A stretch of DNA of 64,000 nt from an uncultured Ruminococcus sp. (lineage in GTDB: Bacteria > Bacillota > Clostridia > Oscillospirales > Ruminococcaceae): assembly GCF_947301925.1 (NCBI RefSeq), contig NZ_CAMYUE010000010.1:1-64000 (forward strand). The letters run 5' to 3'. Made by a program: the position numbers and the translations under genes. This document shows, in pieces, positions 42,496 to 51,879 of the stretch (position 1 is its first letter; each line of letters opens with the position of its first letter). A model generated the notes under the pieces. It was not told the DNA's origin and ran no database searches. It was given only the letters and a program-made list of their open reading frames with translations.

Positions 42496-43525
42496 CTTTT
42501 ATTATGTATGGTGCAGTAACGGCGCTTGTAAGCAATTGATACTCCATATAGGTATACGCTTCATCGTCGGGACGCTTGCTGAGATCAAATGCTTCCAGCA
42601 CTTCCTTCTCGTCTATGGAACACTTATCCTGTTCCGCAAGAGCGCCGACCACCAGCATTTTCTTGATGTAGTCCTCTCCCTGTTTATAACAGCTGTCAAA
42701 GAACTGCTTCTCCGACATATGGAGATCCTCTGTATAATACGTCTTCAGGTCCTTATTGTAAAGATAAGCCTCATCAACATAGCTGTTGACCACAGAAACA
42801 GAATAATCCGTTACCTGTTGCTTATCCATATCGAATTTGCACTTATCGATAAGTTCCTCTAAAATGTCGTCCTGTGCGCCTAATATAGCAGCGCTTCTAT
42901 TCTCGTTATTCAGTGAATCCCGGAGGCTGGCAAGGTAATCCGAGACCGAATCCGCGTTGAAATACTCACGGACGACCTCGTCATTCAGCTCGGGAGCCAC
43001 CATTTTTCCTATTCTTTTTATAGTAATTTCGTAGCGATAATCATGTCCCTCAACATTCTCATGGACCTCATAAGTATCGCCCTTTATATGTCCTGTCAGT
43101 GATCTTGTAACCACCGACTGATCGTTCTCGTCAATACACAGGTATTCATCATCACCTGAGAATATTTCTTCATCTCCCTCGTATTTTACGAGGGAAAAGT
43201 TTACACAGTCATTTTCCTTTATCTGCTTTGCCGAAGGGTCAGCCCTGAATGAACGGTTCATATCAAGCTGATCGGCAACATAATCATCTATTTCCTTCTG
43301 ACTTACCGAGCTGTCAGAAACATCTATCTTTCCGATCTCGTTCAGGCCGCTAAGCTCAGTGATCCTGCATTTATCCACATTGAGATATCCCATCATTCTG
43401 CTGATATCCGGATGAAGTCTGACTTCATCCGGATTCTTAGCAGAACAGTGCCAGATCACTGCTGCTGTAAGTATAAGAATTATACTTATCGGTAATGCAG
43501 CTGAAAAAGCACGTTTTTTAGTCAT
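42485..43525 (-). CDS. Membrane-anchored trigger-factor-like foldase
   Basis: A 346-residue protein with one N-terminal TM helix (~8-26) and an outer part. Residues ~55-170 look like a trigger-factor-type FKBP/PPIase domain, preceded by VSQKEIDDYVADQL. Residues ~190-330 match the helical trigger-factor C-terminal chaperone (YLASLRDSLNNENR, MSEKQFFDSCYKQGEDYIKKMLVVGALAEQ). The ribosome-binding N-domain is missing. So it is probably an extracytoplasmic folding helper. It starts 4 bases after the protease stop, which suggests it helps that protease fold after export; an anti-sigma role is an alternative. Confidence 0.75.
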   Translation of the reverse strand: MTKKRAFSAALPISIILILTAAVIWHCSAKNPDEVRLHPDISRMMGYLNVDKCRITELSGLNEIGKIDVSDSSVSQKEIDDYVADQLDMNRSFRADPSAKQIKENDCVNFSLVKYEGDEEIFSGDDEYLCIDENDQSVVTRSLTGHIKGDTYEVHENVEGHDYRYEITIKRIGKMVAPELNDEVVREYFNADSVSDYLASLRDSLNNENRSAAILGAQDDILEELIDKCKFDMDKQQVTDYSVSVVNSYVDEAYLYNKDLKTYYTEDLHMSEKQFFDSCYKQGEDYIKKMLVVGALAEQDKCSIDEKEVLEAFDLSKRPDDEAYTYMEYQLLTSAVTAPYIIKDDE

Positions 43526-43529
43526 GGGA

Positions 43530-44807
43530 TCAATACGGCTCAACGCCCATATCGCTGAGGATGTAAGGGCACTTTGTATAGTAATTGTAAGTGTCGTTAC
43601 CGCCTACAAGTGTACCTGCAACGAGGTATCCGCCCTCACCGTCAGGATTGAAGTATGTGAAGAAAAGTCCGCCGCTGTCTCCGCCTTCAGCCTTTATCTT
43701 GCACTTTACCTGATGAGTATGGCTTACTCCGCTGATCGTAACAGAGCAGTCAGAGGATGTTACTGTACCTGTTGTCAGGCCTGTAGTTGAACCTACCTTA
43801 TAGATAGTTGAGTTCTTTGCAACATTTGTCATATACTTATATCCGACAAATGAATAGCTGCCATAGCTGTTGGAGAAAGTATTTCCGCTGTAGAGGCGTA
43901 CAAATGCAGCGTCACAGCTTCCTGAATTCTGATCGATCATTGCGTTGCCGATACGATCGGAATTGTTGAATGAATTTGAAGAATAAATATACTTGCCGGA
44001 CTCTAAGCCCTGGGTACCGTGTGCTGCTGTGGTAAAGCCGTAATACATAGTGCCGTTCTTCTTGTAGCGGGCTCTGTATCCGATACTGAAACGGCTGTAT
44101 GTAATGGAATTGCCGTTTCTTGACTTTATACCATATATAGCTCTTCCGGGACGAACAGTCACCTTCAGTTCGTTATCGGTAGTGTCTTCATTCTCAAATA
44201 CGACGATATCGCCGCAATCGAAGAGCTCGTCAAGAACTGCCTGTGTTTCATCGTCAAGTCCGGGAACATAAACCACGATCTTGTTTAATTCCTCATCGAT
44301 GGAATTTGATGTGATCGATGAAAGGAACTCATAAAGGTCAGTATCACCGTTTGCCTCAGCCTGAGCAAGCTGCTCTGCAAGAGCGGCCTCGAATTCCTCT
44401 CTTGCCTGCTGAAGGTCTTCATACGAATACTGTACCCTTTCAATAACTATATCAGAAATGTCTGTAGTACAAATGCTGTCTATTTCATTGGTGATATCTT
44501 CATCAGAGCCTACAGCATCTGCTGCGCAAACAACGAGATTATTGTCCTCGTTGATATATCCGCCTGCATAATCAAAGGAAAGAGTTTCCTCATCATCTGA
44601 TAATGCTGTCGAAAGCTCAGTGTAGATAGAATTGCTTTCCAGCTGCTGCTCCATTGCTTCTGCATCCAGCTCGGGAGCCTCTGCTGCCGAATAAGCTGCC
44701 ATGAGGAGATCGCCGCCTGTTTCTGCTGTTTCGGCAGATGCCATCATAGGAGCGACCATAGTTAACGCGTAAACCATTGATGCGATAGTTGAAATTGATT
44801 TTTTCAT
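43530..44807 (-). CDS. Secreted trypsin-like (S1) serine protease
   Basis: A 425-residue exported protease. Signal peptide 1-24, a long acidic Ala/Glu-rich prodomain (~25-210), then a catalytic domain with His263 (TTAAHGT), Asp299 (SCDAAFVRL) and Ser378 (EGGDSGGLF), in the streptogrisin/alpha-lytic style that needs its prodomain for folding. First gene of the protease-foldase-sigma operon, with a sigma-A promoter and AAGGAG before the ATG. Confidence 0.88.
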   Translation of the reverse strand: MKKSISTIASMVYALTMVAPMMASAETAETGGDLLMAAYSAAEAPELDAEAMEQQLESNSIYTELSTALSDDEETLSFDYAGGYINEDNNLVVCAADAVGSDEDITNEIDSICTTDISDIVIERVQYSYEDLQQAREEFEAALAEQLAQAEANGDTDLYEFLSSITSNSIDEELNKIVVYVPGLDDETQAVLDELFDCGDIVVFENEDTTDNELKVTVRPGRAIYGIKSRNGNSITYSRFSIGYRARYKKNGTMYYGFTTAAHGTQGLESGKYIYSSNSFNNSDRIGNAMIDQNSGSCDAAFVRLYSGNTFSNSYGSYSFVGYKYMTNVAKNSTIYKVGSTTGLTTGTVTSSDCSVTISGVSHTHQVKCKIKAEGGDSGGLFFTYFNPDGEGGYLVAGTLVGGNDTYNYYTKCPYILSDMGVEPY

Positions 44808-44882
44808 TTAATTCTCCTTAGTTTGTTGTGATGTAGTGGTGTGATTATTGTTGAAGATGTTATTCGCGCGTATAACACCGTC

Positions 44883-44911
44883 ATTATAGCATGGTAATAT
44901 CGTTACGTCAA
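44883..44911 (-). promoter_or_regulatory. Sigma-A promoter of the protease-foldase-sigma operon
   Basis: On the minus strand TTGACG (44911-44906), 17 bases, TATAAT (44888-44883). Confidence 0.85.
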
Positions 44912-45058
44912 CCATTTTAATTGTTAACATTCTGTGAATTCTCGGCCGGAGCCAAAATATATATATCTGTTTTCGTACATATAGAGCAAAGGGAAGATAT
45001 CGAACCTTTCAACGTATATAAATTTTTTATCGGCCTTTAGAAAGGAACAGTGATCATT

Positions 45059-45838
45059 ATGAAACGAAACGAGGTTAACAAAATGCTCAACGGCATAGAT
45101 GACAGATTCATAAGCGAAGCTATACAGGATGATACTGCGGCAAAGCGCAGCGGAAAAGGCAGAAAAATCGCTGTGATCGGTTCGATCGCAGCGTGTATGT
45201 GCCTGATCGCAGGCTCCGTATATCTCACGGGTAAGCCCGGCAGGAACAAGGAGCAGCTGGGCGTATGTATCTCACACGACGGCGTCAATATGTTTTATGA
45301 GCAGGAAGAACTCATACGGCTCAAGGACTTTATGCTGAAAAACGAAAAGGGCGAAAAGATCGATGAATTCAGCGACGAGACAGTCAGCTGGTATAAACTG
45401 AAGGATTCGGACGATGTTAAGACCCTGATACGCGATGACGGAAATGATATCACCGAATGGAAATTTGTAAGCTATTCATTTGACGATAATGATGACAAGA
45501 ACATGAAATGGATCGCTGAAAATGTCTTCGCCATTGGCTCGGCGGAGGACATAAAGAGTATGACCATAGATGATGAAGAATTTGAGCTTGACGACAGCCG
45601 GAAGGAAAAACTCTATAATTACATTTTAGCATTGAAGTCCCCGCAGAGCGACGAGGAGCTGTCTTTGATCGAAGGCATATACGGAAGCTCCGAAACAGTG
45701 AAACTGAGCGTCAATACTCCAAAGGACACTGTGGAATTCCTGCTTTATCCGAACGAAAATGTACTTCAGCTGAATGAAGGGAAAATATACTCTTTATTCA
45801 CCGTGATGACAGACGACGAATTCAGCAATATGCGTTAG
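45059..45838 (+). CDS. Orphan anti-sigma-like membrane protein
   Basis: A 259-residue protein. The N-terminus (NKMLNGIDDRFISEAIQ) resembles the IDDDLIEDAD segment of the anti-sigma-like protein at 16594. One TM helix follows (~37-57), then a ~200-residue outer domain of unknown type. No sigma gene is cotranscribed; the divergent protease operon encodes one 2.6 kb away. ATG 45059 is preferred over GTG 45050, which sits too close to AAAGGA. Confidence 0.6.
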   Translation: MKRNEVNKMLNGIDDRFISEAIQDDTAAKRSGKGRKIAVIGSIAACMCLIAGSVYLTGKPGRNKEQLGVCISHDGVNMFYEQEELIRLKDFMLKNEKGEKIDEFSDETVSWYKLKDSDDVKTLIRDDGNDITEWKFVSYSFDDNDDKNMKWIAENVFAIGSAEDIKSMTIDDEEFELDDSRKEKLYNYILALKSPQSDEELSLIEGIYGSSETVKLSVNTPKDTVEFLLYPNENVLQLNEGKIYSLFTVMTDDEFSNMR

Positions 45839-45893
45839 ATCCCGCAATAAACAGGTCATGCCTGTTATCTGACCCTTAACACAGTATAATCAA

Positions 45894-45941
45894 AAAGCCC
45901 TTTCACGGACAGACCAGATCTGTAATGTGAAAGGGCTTTAT
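45894..45941 (+). terminator. Terminator after the orphan anti-sigma-like gene
   Basis: AAAGCCCTTTCAC (45894-45906) pairs with GTGAAAGGGCTTT (45927-45939). The remaining bases to 46117 are AT-rich without a gene. Confidence 0.9.
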
Positions 45942-46117
45942 CATTAACGATAAACTAAATATATTATATATTTATGGCCGTTCCATAGGCTTACAATTTT
46001 ATGTCTTCGCAGAGTATACAATAATCCATATTATTGTCGGATAGTTATATTCAGATTATCTCAGGCGCGTTTAATATGTGCATTTCCCCGAAGAAAAAAT
46101 ACATTTTGTCAATTCCG

Positions 46118-46146
46118 TTGATTTATATATAAGAAGTATATATAAT
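46118..46146 (+). promoter_or_regulatory. Sigma-A promoter of the giant lectin protein
   Basis: TTGATT (46118-46123), 17 AT-only-rich bases, TATAAT (46141-46146). Confidence 0.75.
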
Positions 46147-46202
46147 AATAATGGCAGGATGTATTTTACCGCTCTTTATAACAGAGCAGAAAGGAGTTTT
46201 TT

Positions 46203-49200
46203 ATGCACAAGGATATTAGTAAAAACCTGAACAAACGAATTCTGTCATTACTTGCTGCTTCTGCCGTGACATTCAGTCAGATCATAACTGTAATGCCAAT
46301 GCAGGCTACAGCAGCTGAAAGTGATCCGGACACCGGTATCTCAGATTCGCCCGAAATAATATGCGGCGACGCTAACGGCGACAGCATTATCGACGCAAAG
46401 GATTTTTCGATCATCGAAAAATATGCACGCACCGGTGATGAAAGCGGTATCAATCTTATCGCCGCAGACGTTGACATCAGCGGCAAGGTGGATCTTCGTG
46501 ATGCAGAGATAGTAATGCAGCACTATGCGCTGCTCTGCACCGGAGCAACCGGATTCGTTTTTCCCTTTGAAGGTGAACTCGAATGGAAGACTTATCCTGA
46601 TCCTTCCAATTATCAGATTGTAAACAAGGGCATGACCTGGGAGGAAGCCGAGATCTACTGCGAAGAAAACGGCGGACACCTTGCGGTCATTACTTCCGAT
46701 AAGGAACAGATAATGATCGAGTCTCTCATAAGAGCACAGTCCGAGATCAAAAACAATTACTGGATCGGTATGCTCAGAGACAATAGTGTTGATTTCAGCT
46801 GGATAACCGACGAAGCTGTTGATTATACAAACTGGAATCCCGGCGCTCCCAATACCGAAAGCCAGAAAGCCGTTTCACTATTCGGCAATCCTTATGACCC
46901 GTGGGGAGCACAAGTGGGAAAATGGGATGATATGGATGCAAACTGCGAAAATGGTTCTTCTTTCTGTGATATGGAGAACTTCGGCTTCATTATGGAGAAG
47001 GACGGAAAGGCTCCGAAGTACAAAATATGGACCGACGAGACAAGTCTTCCCACAGCAGGTTTCTACAAGCTTGGCTGTGACGTAACAATTTCGAGAATAA
47101 GTGTAAACAAGTTCCTTGATCTTGATCTCAATGGTCATACCTTAAATGCAGAAAGAATAAACTGTGACAAAGAAGTTATCATAAGAGACACTGCCGGCGG
47201 CGGTATCATGAATGCCACATCATCGGGAACTCTCCTCGATGTTGATGGTAAGCTTACGATATACGGCGGCACCATCAACGGTAATGATACAGGCAATGAT
47301 TCCGCTACAGTAGGAGTAAACGGCAGAGGCTGTTTCACACTGTACGGCGGCACTGTTACCTCATATTACAGCAACCCCCTCTCTCTCAGATCAAGCTACG
47401 GCACTACCGACCTCATCGGCGGTGCTCTCAAGAAAAACAGCAAAAGCACAACAGGTATTTATTCAGTAGGCTGTGCAATATGGATGAACGGAAATTATTC
47501 CGGTAATCTCAATATCTCCGGTACAGATATCAGTTCTGATATCAGTTGTGCTATCTATGGAGAATGTTCAAGAGGTTCCATCAATATATCCGGCGGTAAT
47601 ATAAGCAGTGCAAATGAATATGGTATATATATCAAAGGAGATACTACGATAAACCTTCAGGGAAGGATCTCCATAAAAGGAAAAAAAGGCGGTATATATA
47701 TACCCAAGGGGAAGAAGATAAACATAACAGGCTCTGTAACAGGCGCTGATACAACTATCTATTCCGAAACTTCGGGCGTTATAACAAACGGACTGTCACA
47801 GTATGTTGACACAAGATATATATCTCCTTATATATCCAAAGCAGGCGTAAACGGCGTAATGACTGTAAATGAAAACGGAGAGCTGTACTTTACTATCGAT
47901 AATGAAAAGGATATGTATCAGGTCTTCAATACAGGTCTTTCATGGGAAGATGCAAAGGCTTACTGCGAAAGCATAGGCGGTCATCTGGCTGTTATCACTT
48001 CTCCTGAAGAGCAGACACTGGTAAACAGCGTCATCCAGGCAAGCAATGCTGAAAAAGCATATCTCTGGGTCGGCGGCTACTGCGGAGAAGACCGCGTATT
48101 CAAGTGGATAACCGATGAAGCAATGGAATATACAAACTGGTCCTCAAATCAGCCCGACAATGACGGCGGCAGCGAAGACCGTATAATGGTATTCCGTTCA
48201 AACGGCAGATGGAATGACAATCCCAACAATGGCTGGATGAGCAATGTAAACAATATGGGCTTTATCTGCGAGTGGGACGCTCCCATTTCAAAGCCATATC
48301 CGGAACCCACAACAACAACAACAACAACAACAACAACTACTACTACTACTACGACTACCACATCTACCACATCTACTACATCTACCACATCTACTACAAC
48401 AACTTCTTCTACTACATCAACAACTACTACGATCCCGTCTCAGGTTCCGCCACGCAAGCTGAAAATAGACGGAAAAGTCGTAGTCAAGGAAATGTCTCTT
48501 CCCGAGATAATTGAGGCAGGTATCGATGTTACCGATCCGGCTAATTACCACGTTTACAAGTATGAGGTAAAGCTTACATTCGGTGCAGAACAGTACTTCA
48601 TGCTCAACTATGTGTCCAAGGACGAAGACGGCAACACCCAGGTCGTCAGAAAGAAAGTAATATACAACGGAGTAGAAGCTCCTATCATCGGACACTGCAC
48701 ATTAGTTGACGAAGAAATGTACATGATAGTCACAGGTGAGTGCAAATGGCTCAAGGAATTCTATGAGGTACAGCTCATCGTTGTCAATAATGATGCTTTC
48801 ACCCTCAAGGACTGCAAGGCTTCCATAGACATGCCGGAAGGTCTTACCCTTGTAAACAGCGATATAACTCAGCATCTGGGCGATCTTGAACCCGGTGAGT
48901 ATATGAACGCTATATGGTACGCAAGAGGTGATAAAGCAGGTGATTATGACCTTACAGCAAAATTCTCAGGAAACAATGCAGGTAATTACAACGAATATAC
49001 ATTCAAGACAGAAAATCCCCTCCATGTATATGCAGGAGATGCCCTTAAAATGACTGTCCATGCACCTATTTATTCATACTACGGAGAGCCTTACAAGCTT
49101 ACCATAGAGCTTAAAAACGTTTCTCCCAAGCCTATTTACGGACTCCAGCATACTATAAAACAAATTGAGCAGTCCTATCATGGCACTCTGTATAAACAGG

Positions 49201-51635
49201 ACAGAAACGGAAATATAACCGATTCAAGAGAATTCGGCGGTGAGCTTTACAATACGCCCATGAACGACAGTATCACACTGCCCGTTCTGAACCCGGGAGA
49301 CACTCTTGTTACTACCGTATACATAATGGACTCATGGAGATCATTGCTTGAGCTCACAACAGAATACAACAAGCTCCTCAGTGATTTTGCGGTTCTTATG
49401 ACCAGTCTTGTCCCCAATCCCCTTCTTGCAGGTCCAAATATGCTGGCCTCAATGATGTCTTCTTTCTATGCAAATCTGAAGACAGAGCATTATCTCAAAG
49501 ATGTAGCAGTAACTACTCTGGCGGGCTCAACTACAGAGATACCCTATGAGATAGTTTATGAGGATATTTCTGATGAAATGAAGATGAAGTATCAGAGCGG
49601 CAATATGCTTATCAGCGTCATGAACTCAGGTATTCAGAGTGCGTTATCAAATCTCCCCGGATACAGTGCAGGATTTGCAGCCGGTCAGGCGCTCGCTCTT
49701 TCACAGGATAGAGATTCTTATTCAGAGGACGAATACCAGTATCAGCAGGCACAGTATGTAGGTGATGTCACAAACGGTATCATTGGAGATGTATACGGTG
49801 CGTTCGATATGGATGTCAGCCTGCCGATAAGTGAAATGATGGAGATCGGAAAGGATCTTGAATACTTCTACAGTCCTCCGACCACCGGCGGTCTTGTTGA
49901 ATTCGGAATCATCCTTAACGACACAACTCCAGCACCCAAGGGCGCACCCGGACAGCACAAGGTAAAGGCTGCTCCCGAGAGTATATACGACCTATTCGAT
50001 ATTTCTATCGAGGACGGCGATTACACCGAAAAGGACGGCAAGATCTACCTTGACGGTCCTGCCCTTATCAGAATAACTCCCAAGAAGGCAGGTATCTGTG
50101 CAACAGTAAGCCTTACAAACGAAGACGGCACCATCAATGCAGAGAGAACATTCGCAACAGTTCCCGAGCATGAATGCTGCGGCAGACACGCTGTAATGTC
50201 ACCTGCGCACGACGGAAACACTGCTCTTGAAGCTACATTCTGTTCAGTATGCGGCGCATTCATGGGCTGTGAGTACCTCCCCGAGGATGCAGTAGCAATG
50301 CTCAGCACAGGCGAAAACTTCGACAATATCTATGATGCAGCAGAAGCTGCAAATGCTTCCGATGAAGCTGTCAGACTGTATCTCTTCGGCGAGATAAACA
50401 TTAACAAAGATATCACCTTTAACGAAAATGTTGAGGTATGGATAGTTCCCGATACTCTTCTCAATATTGCTGAAAACTGCAAATTTGAGACTCAGGGCAC
50501 TCTGAACGATTACAGAGACACGGAAAGCGACACAGTAAAGATACGCCTCAACTACTGGGACGGCAGAAGCGAGGTAATGGAAGTTGAAAACGGAACAGTT
50601 ATTGACAGCCTGCCTCAGCTCGGCAATGACCAGTGTTCATTCGGCGGCTGGTTCAAAGACAGTGAGCATACTATTGCATTTGAACCATTCATAGCCGGCG
50701 AGCACAGCAATTACTATGTATTCTATGCCGATACCCACCACCACTTCAACAACCGCGGCAGATGCAGCGATTGCGGAGAGATAAGAAACGGCAGAGACGC
50801 CTTCATCAAGGCCGGTGCATCAATAGGTGATACCGTAACTATCAGTCTCATTGCAGCTCTCAGTCCCGAAGCAGCTGCAGATAAGGAAGCTTATGCCGAG
50901 TTCAGACTTTCAGACGATAAGGTATACATACAGAAACTCTCCGACGCTGCGAATAACGGCGACGGCACCTATACCTTCAGATGCGAAATCAAGCCCATAT
51001 ATATCGATAACGATTTCAGACTTCAGATACATTATTCTGACGGTACAACGGGTTCTGAGCTGACATACAGCGTAAGAAACTACCTCAACACTCTTAAAGG
51101 CATGGAAATCCTTGACGAGGACTCTGTTCACTTCATTGACTCGCTTATAAATTATGCTGAGCGTCTGAAGGAGTATACAGGCGAAATAATTGACGAAAAG
51201 GACGATATCACTGTAAATGGTGACGCTTCTCTCGGAGATGAATACAAGCTCGTTTCAAGGAGCTTCGGCAGCGACCTCAGAGCATCCTATGCATCAATGA
51301 GCATGAGCGACCGTATAAGTCTTACAGTCAAATTCAAACTTGAGGAGGGCAAATCCATAAGCGATTATGACTTTACCATTGACGGCATGAAGGCTCTTGC
51401 TGTTCAGGAAGGCAATATCGCTTCCATAACCCTTGACAAGATCTCACCTGATATGTACGGCAGAATGCATACCTTCAGAGCAGAAGCGACAGACGGAAGC
51501 TCAGCATATGCCGAAGTCGATTTCAGCGCATTTTCCTATGCGAAGCTTGCAATGGAACAATACGATGACGAGAAGCTCATAAATGTTATGAAGGCACTGA
51601 TAATCTACGGCAAAGCTGCCGATAAACTCAAATAA
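46203..51635 (+). CDS. Giant dockerin/C-type-lectin/beta-helix surface protein
   Basis: An 1810-residue exported protein. Signal peptide 1-38; an N-terminal dockerin (~52-112: GDANGDSIIDAKDFSII, DVDISGKVDLRDAEIV); C-type lectin-like domain 1 (~136-265: WEEAEIYCEENGGHLAVIT, NNYWIGM, DYTNWNPGAPN, WDD); a beta-helix-like stretch (~270-560); lectin-like domain 2 (~571-697: YCESIGGHLAVIT, EYTNWSSNQPDN, RWNDNP); a Thr linker (~703-745); unknown domains with CARDB-like strands; and from ~1532 the C-terminal region shared with 19352 and 39223. Likely a cellulosome or cell-surface glycan-binding protein. A 36-residue peptide gene follows after 17 bases. Confidence 0.85.
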   Translation: MHKDISKNLNKRILSLLAASAVTFSQIITVMPMQATAAESDPDTGISDSPEIICGDANGDSIIDAKDFSIIEKYARTGDESGINLIAADVDISGKVDLRDAEIVMQHYALLCTGATGFVFPFEGELEWKTYPDPSNYQIVNKGMTWEEAEIYCEENGGHLAVITSDKEQIMIESLIRAQSEIKNNYWIGMLRDNSVDFSWITDEAVDYTNWNPGAPNTESQKAVSLFGNPYDPWGAQVGKWDDMDANCENGSSFCDMENFGFIMEKDGKAPKYKIWTDETSLPTAGFYKLGCDVTISRISVNKFLDLDLNGHTLNAERINCDKEVIIRDTAGGGIMNATSSGTLLDVDGKLTIYGGTINGNDTGNDSATVGVNGRGCFTLYGGTVTSYYSNPLSLRSSYGTTDLIGGALKKNSKSTTGIYSVGCAIWMNGNYSGNLNISGTDISSDISCAIYGECSRGSINISGGNISSANEYGIYIKGDTTINLQGRISIKGKKGGIYIPKGKKINITGSVTGADTTIYSETSGVITNGLSQYVDTRYISPYISKAGVNGVMTVNENGELYFTIDNEKDMYQVFNTGLSWEDAKAYCESIGGHLAVITSPEEQTLVNSVIQASNAEKAYLWVGGYCGEDRVFKWITDEAMEYTNWSSNQPDNDGGSEDRIMVFRSNGRWNDNPNNGWMSNVNNMGFICEWDAPISKPYPEPTTTTTTTTTTTTTTTTTTSTTSTTSTTSTTTTSSTTSTTTTIPSQVPPRKLKIDGKVVVKEMSLPEIIEAGIDVTDPANYHVYKYEVKLTFGAEQYFMLNYVSKDEDGNTQVVRKKVIYNGVEAPIIGHCTLVDEEMYMIVTGECKWLKEFYEVQLIVVNNDAFTLKDCKASIDMPEGLTLVNSDITQHLGDLEPGEYMNAIWYARGDKAGDYDLTAKFSGNNAGNYNEYTFKTENPLHVYAGDALKMTVHAPIYSYYGEPYKLTIELKNVSPKPIYGLQHTIKQIEQSYHGTLYKQDRNGNITDSREFGGELYNTPMNDSITLPVLNPGDTLVTTVYIMDSWRSLLELTTEYNKLLSDFAVLMTSLVPNPLLAGPNMLASMMSSFYANLKTEHYLKDVAVTTLAGSTTEIPYEIVYEDISDEMKMKYQSGNMLISVMNSGIQSALSNLPGYSAGFAAGQALALSQDRDSYSEDEYQYQQAQYVGDVTNGIIGDVYGAFDMDVSLPISEMMEIGKDLEYFYSPPTTGGLVEFGIILNDTTPAPKGAPGQHKVKAAPESIYDLFDISIEDGDYTEKDGKIYLDGPALIRITPKKAGICATVSLTNEDGTINAERTFATVPEHECCGRHAVMSPAHDGNTALEATFCSVCGAFMGCEYLPEDAVAMLSTGENFDNIYDAAEAANASDEAVRLYLFGEININKDITFNENVEVWIVPDTLLNIAENCKFETQGTLNDYRDTESDTVKIRLNYWDGRSEVMEVENGTVIDSLPQLGNDQCSFGGWFKDSEHTIAFEPFIAGEHSNYYVFYADTHHHFNNRGRCSDCGEIRNGRDAFIKAGASIGDTVTISLIAALSPEAAADKEAYAEFRLSDDKVYIQKLSDAANNGDGTYTFRCEIKPIYIDNDFRLQIHYSDGTTGSELTYSVRNYLNTLKGMEILDEDSVHFIDSLINYAERLKEYTGEIIDEKDDITVNGDASLGDEYKLVSRSFGSDLRASYASMSMSDRISLTVKFKLEEGKSISDYDFTIDGMKALAVQEGNIASITLDKISPDMYGRMHTFRAEATDGSSAYAEVDFSAFSYAKLAMEQYDDEKLINVMKALIIYGKAADKLK
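48309..48432 (+). repeat. Thr-codon microsatellite (ACA/ACT/ACC runs)
   Basis: Runs of ACA and ACT then mixed TCT-ACC/ACT units encode ~40 residues that are almost all Thr with Ser. The pure trinucleotide part could change length by slippage without breaking the frame. Such linkers join modules in cellulosome proteins. Confidence 0.85.
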
Positions 51636-51652
51636 AAAAGGAGAATATAAAC

Positions 51653-51763
51653 ATGAATGAATATATTACTCCCGAACTTGAAATACACAGGTTCGAGGCT
51701 GAGGACGTAATAACCACATCAAATATAAATTTCCCCGAAGTATCTTTAGAGGATAAGAACTGA
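51653..51763 (+). CDS. Small peptide with EDVITTSN motif, copy 2
   Basis: A 36-residue ORF beginning MNEYITPELEIHRFEA and containing AEDVITTSN. AAAAAGGAG lies ahead of the ATG. It is homologous to the 32-residue peptide at 21412 (identical TPE, E-I, F, EDVITTSN positions) and likewise follows a large secreted protein. No signal peptide, TM or Cys. The 51764 onward hairpin ends the transcript. Confidence 0.8.
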   Translation: MNEYITPELEIHRFEAEDVITTSNINFPEVSLEDKN

Positions 51764-51792
51764 TCCTATATCTGAAAAGCTATTAATAATGC

Positions 51793-51831
51793 AGCGCTCA
51801 GGAGCAATAATGCTCCTGAGCGTTGCTTTTT
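51793..51831 (+). terminator. Terminator after the lectin/peptide operon
   Basis: CGCTCAGGAGCA (51795-51806) pairs with TGCTCCTGAGCG (51811-51822), followed by TTGCTTTTT. Confidence 0.9.
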
Positions 51832-51851
51832 CAGACGGTTTGTGATATAAT
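51823..51851 (+). promoter_or_regulatory. Sigma-A promoter abutting the terminator
   Basis: TTGCTT (51823-51828) in the terminator tail, 17 bases, TATAAT (51846-51851). Confidence 0.65.
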
Positions 51852-51879
51852 TAGGGAAAATACCATATACGGAGGATGC

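Noticed and set aside
48149..48514. Poly-Val and poly-Asn/Tyr ORFs
   Set aside because: Other frames of the Thr-codon microsatellite.
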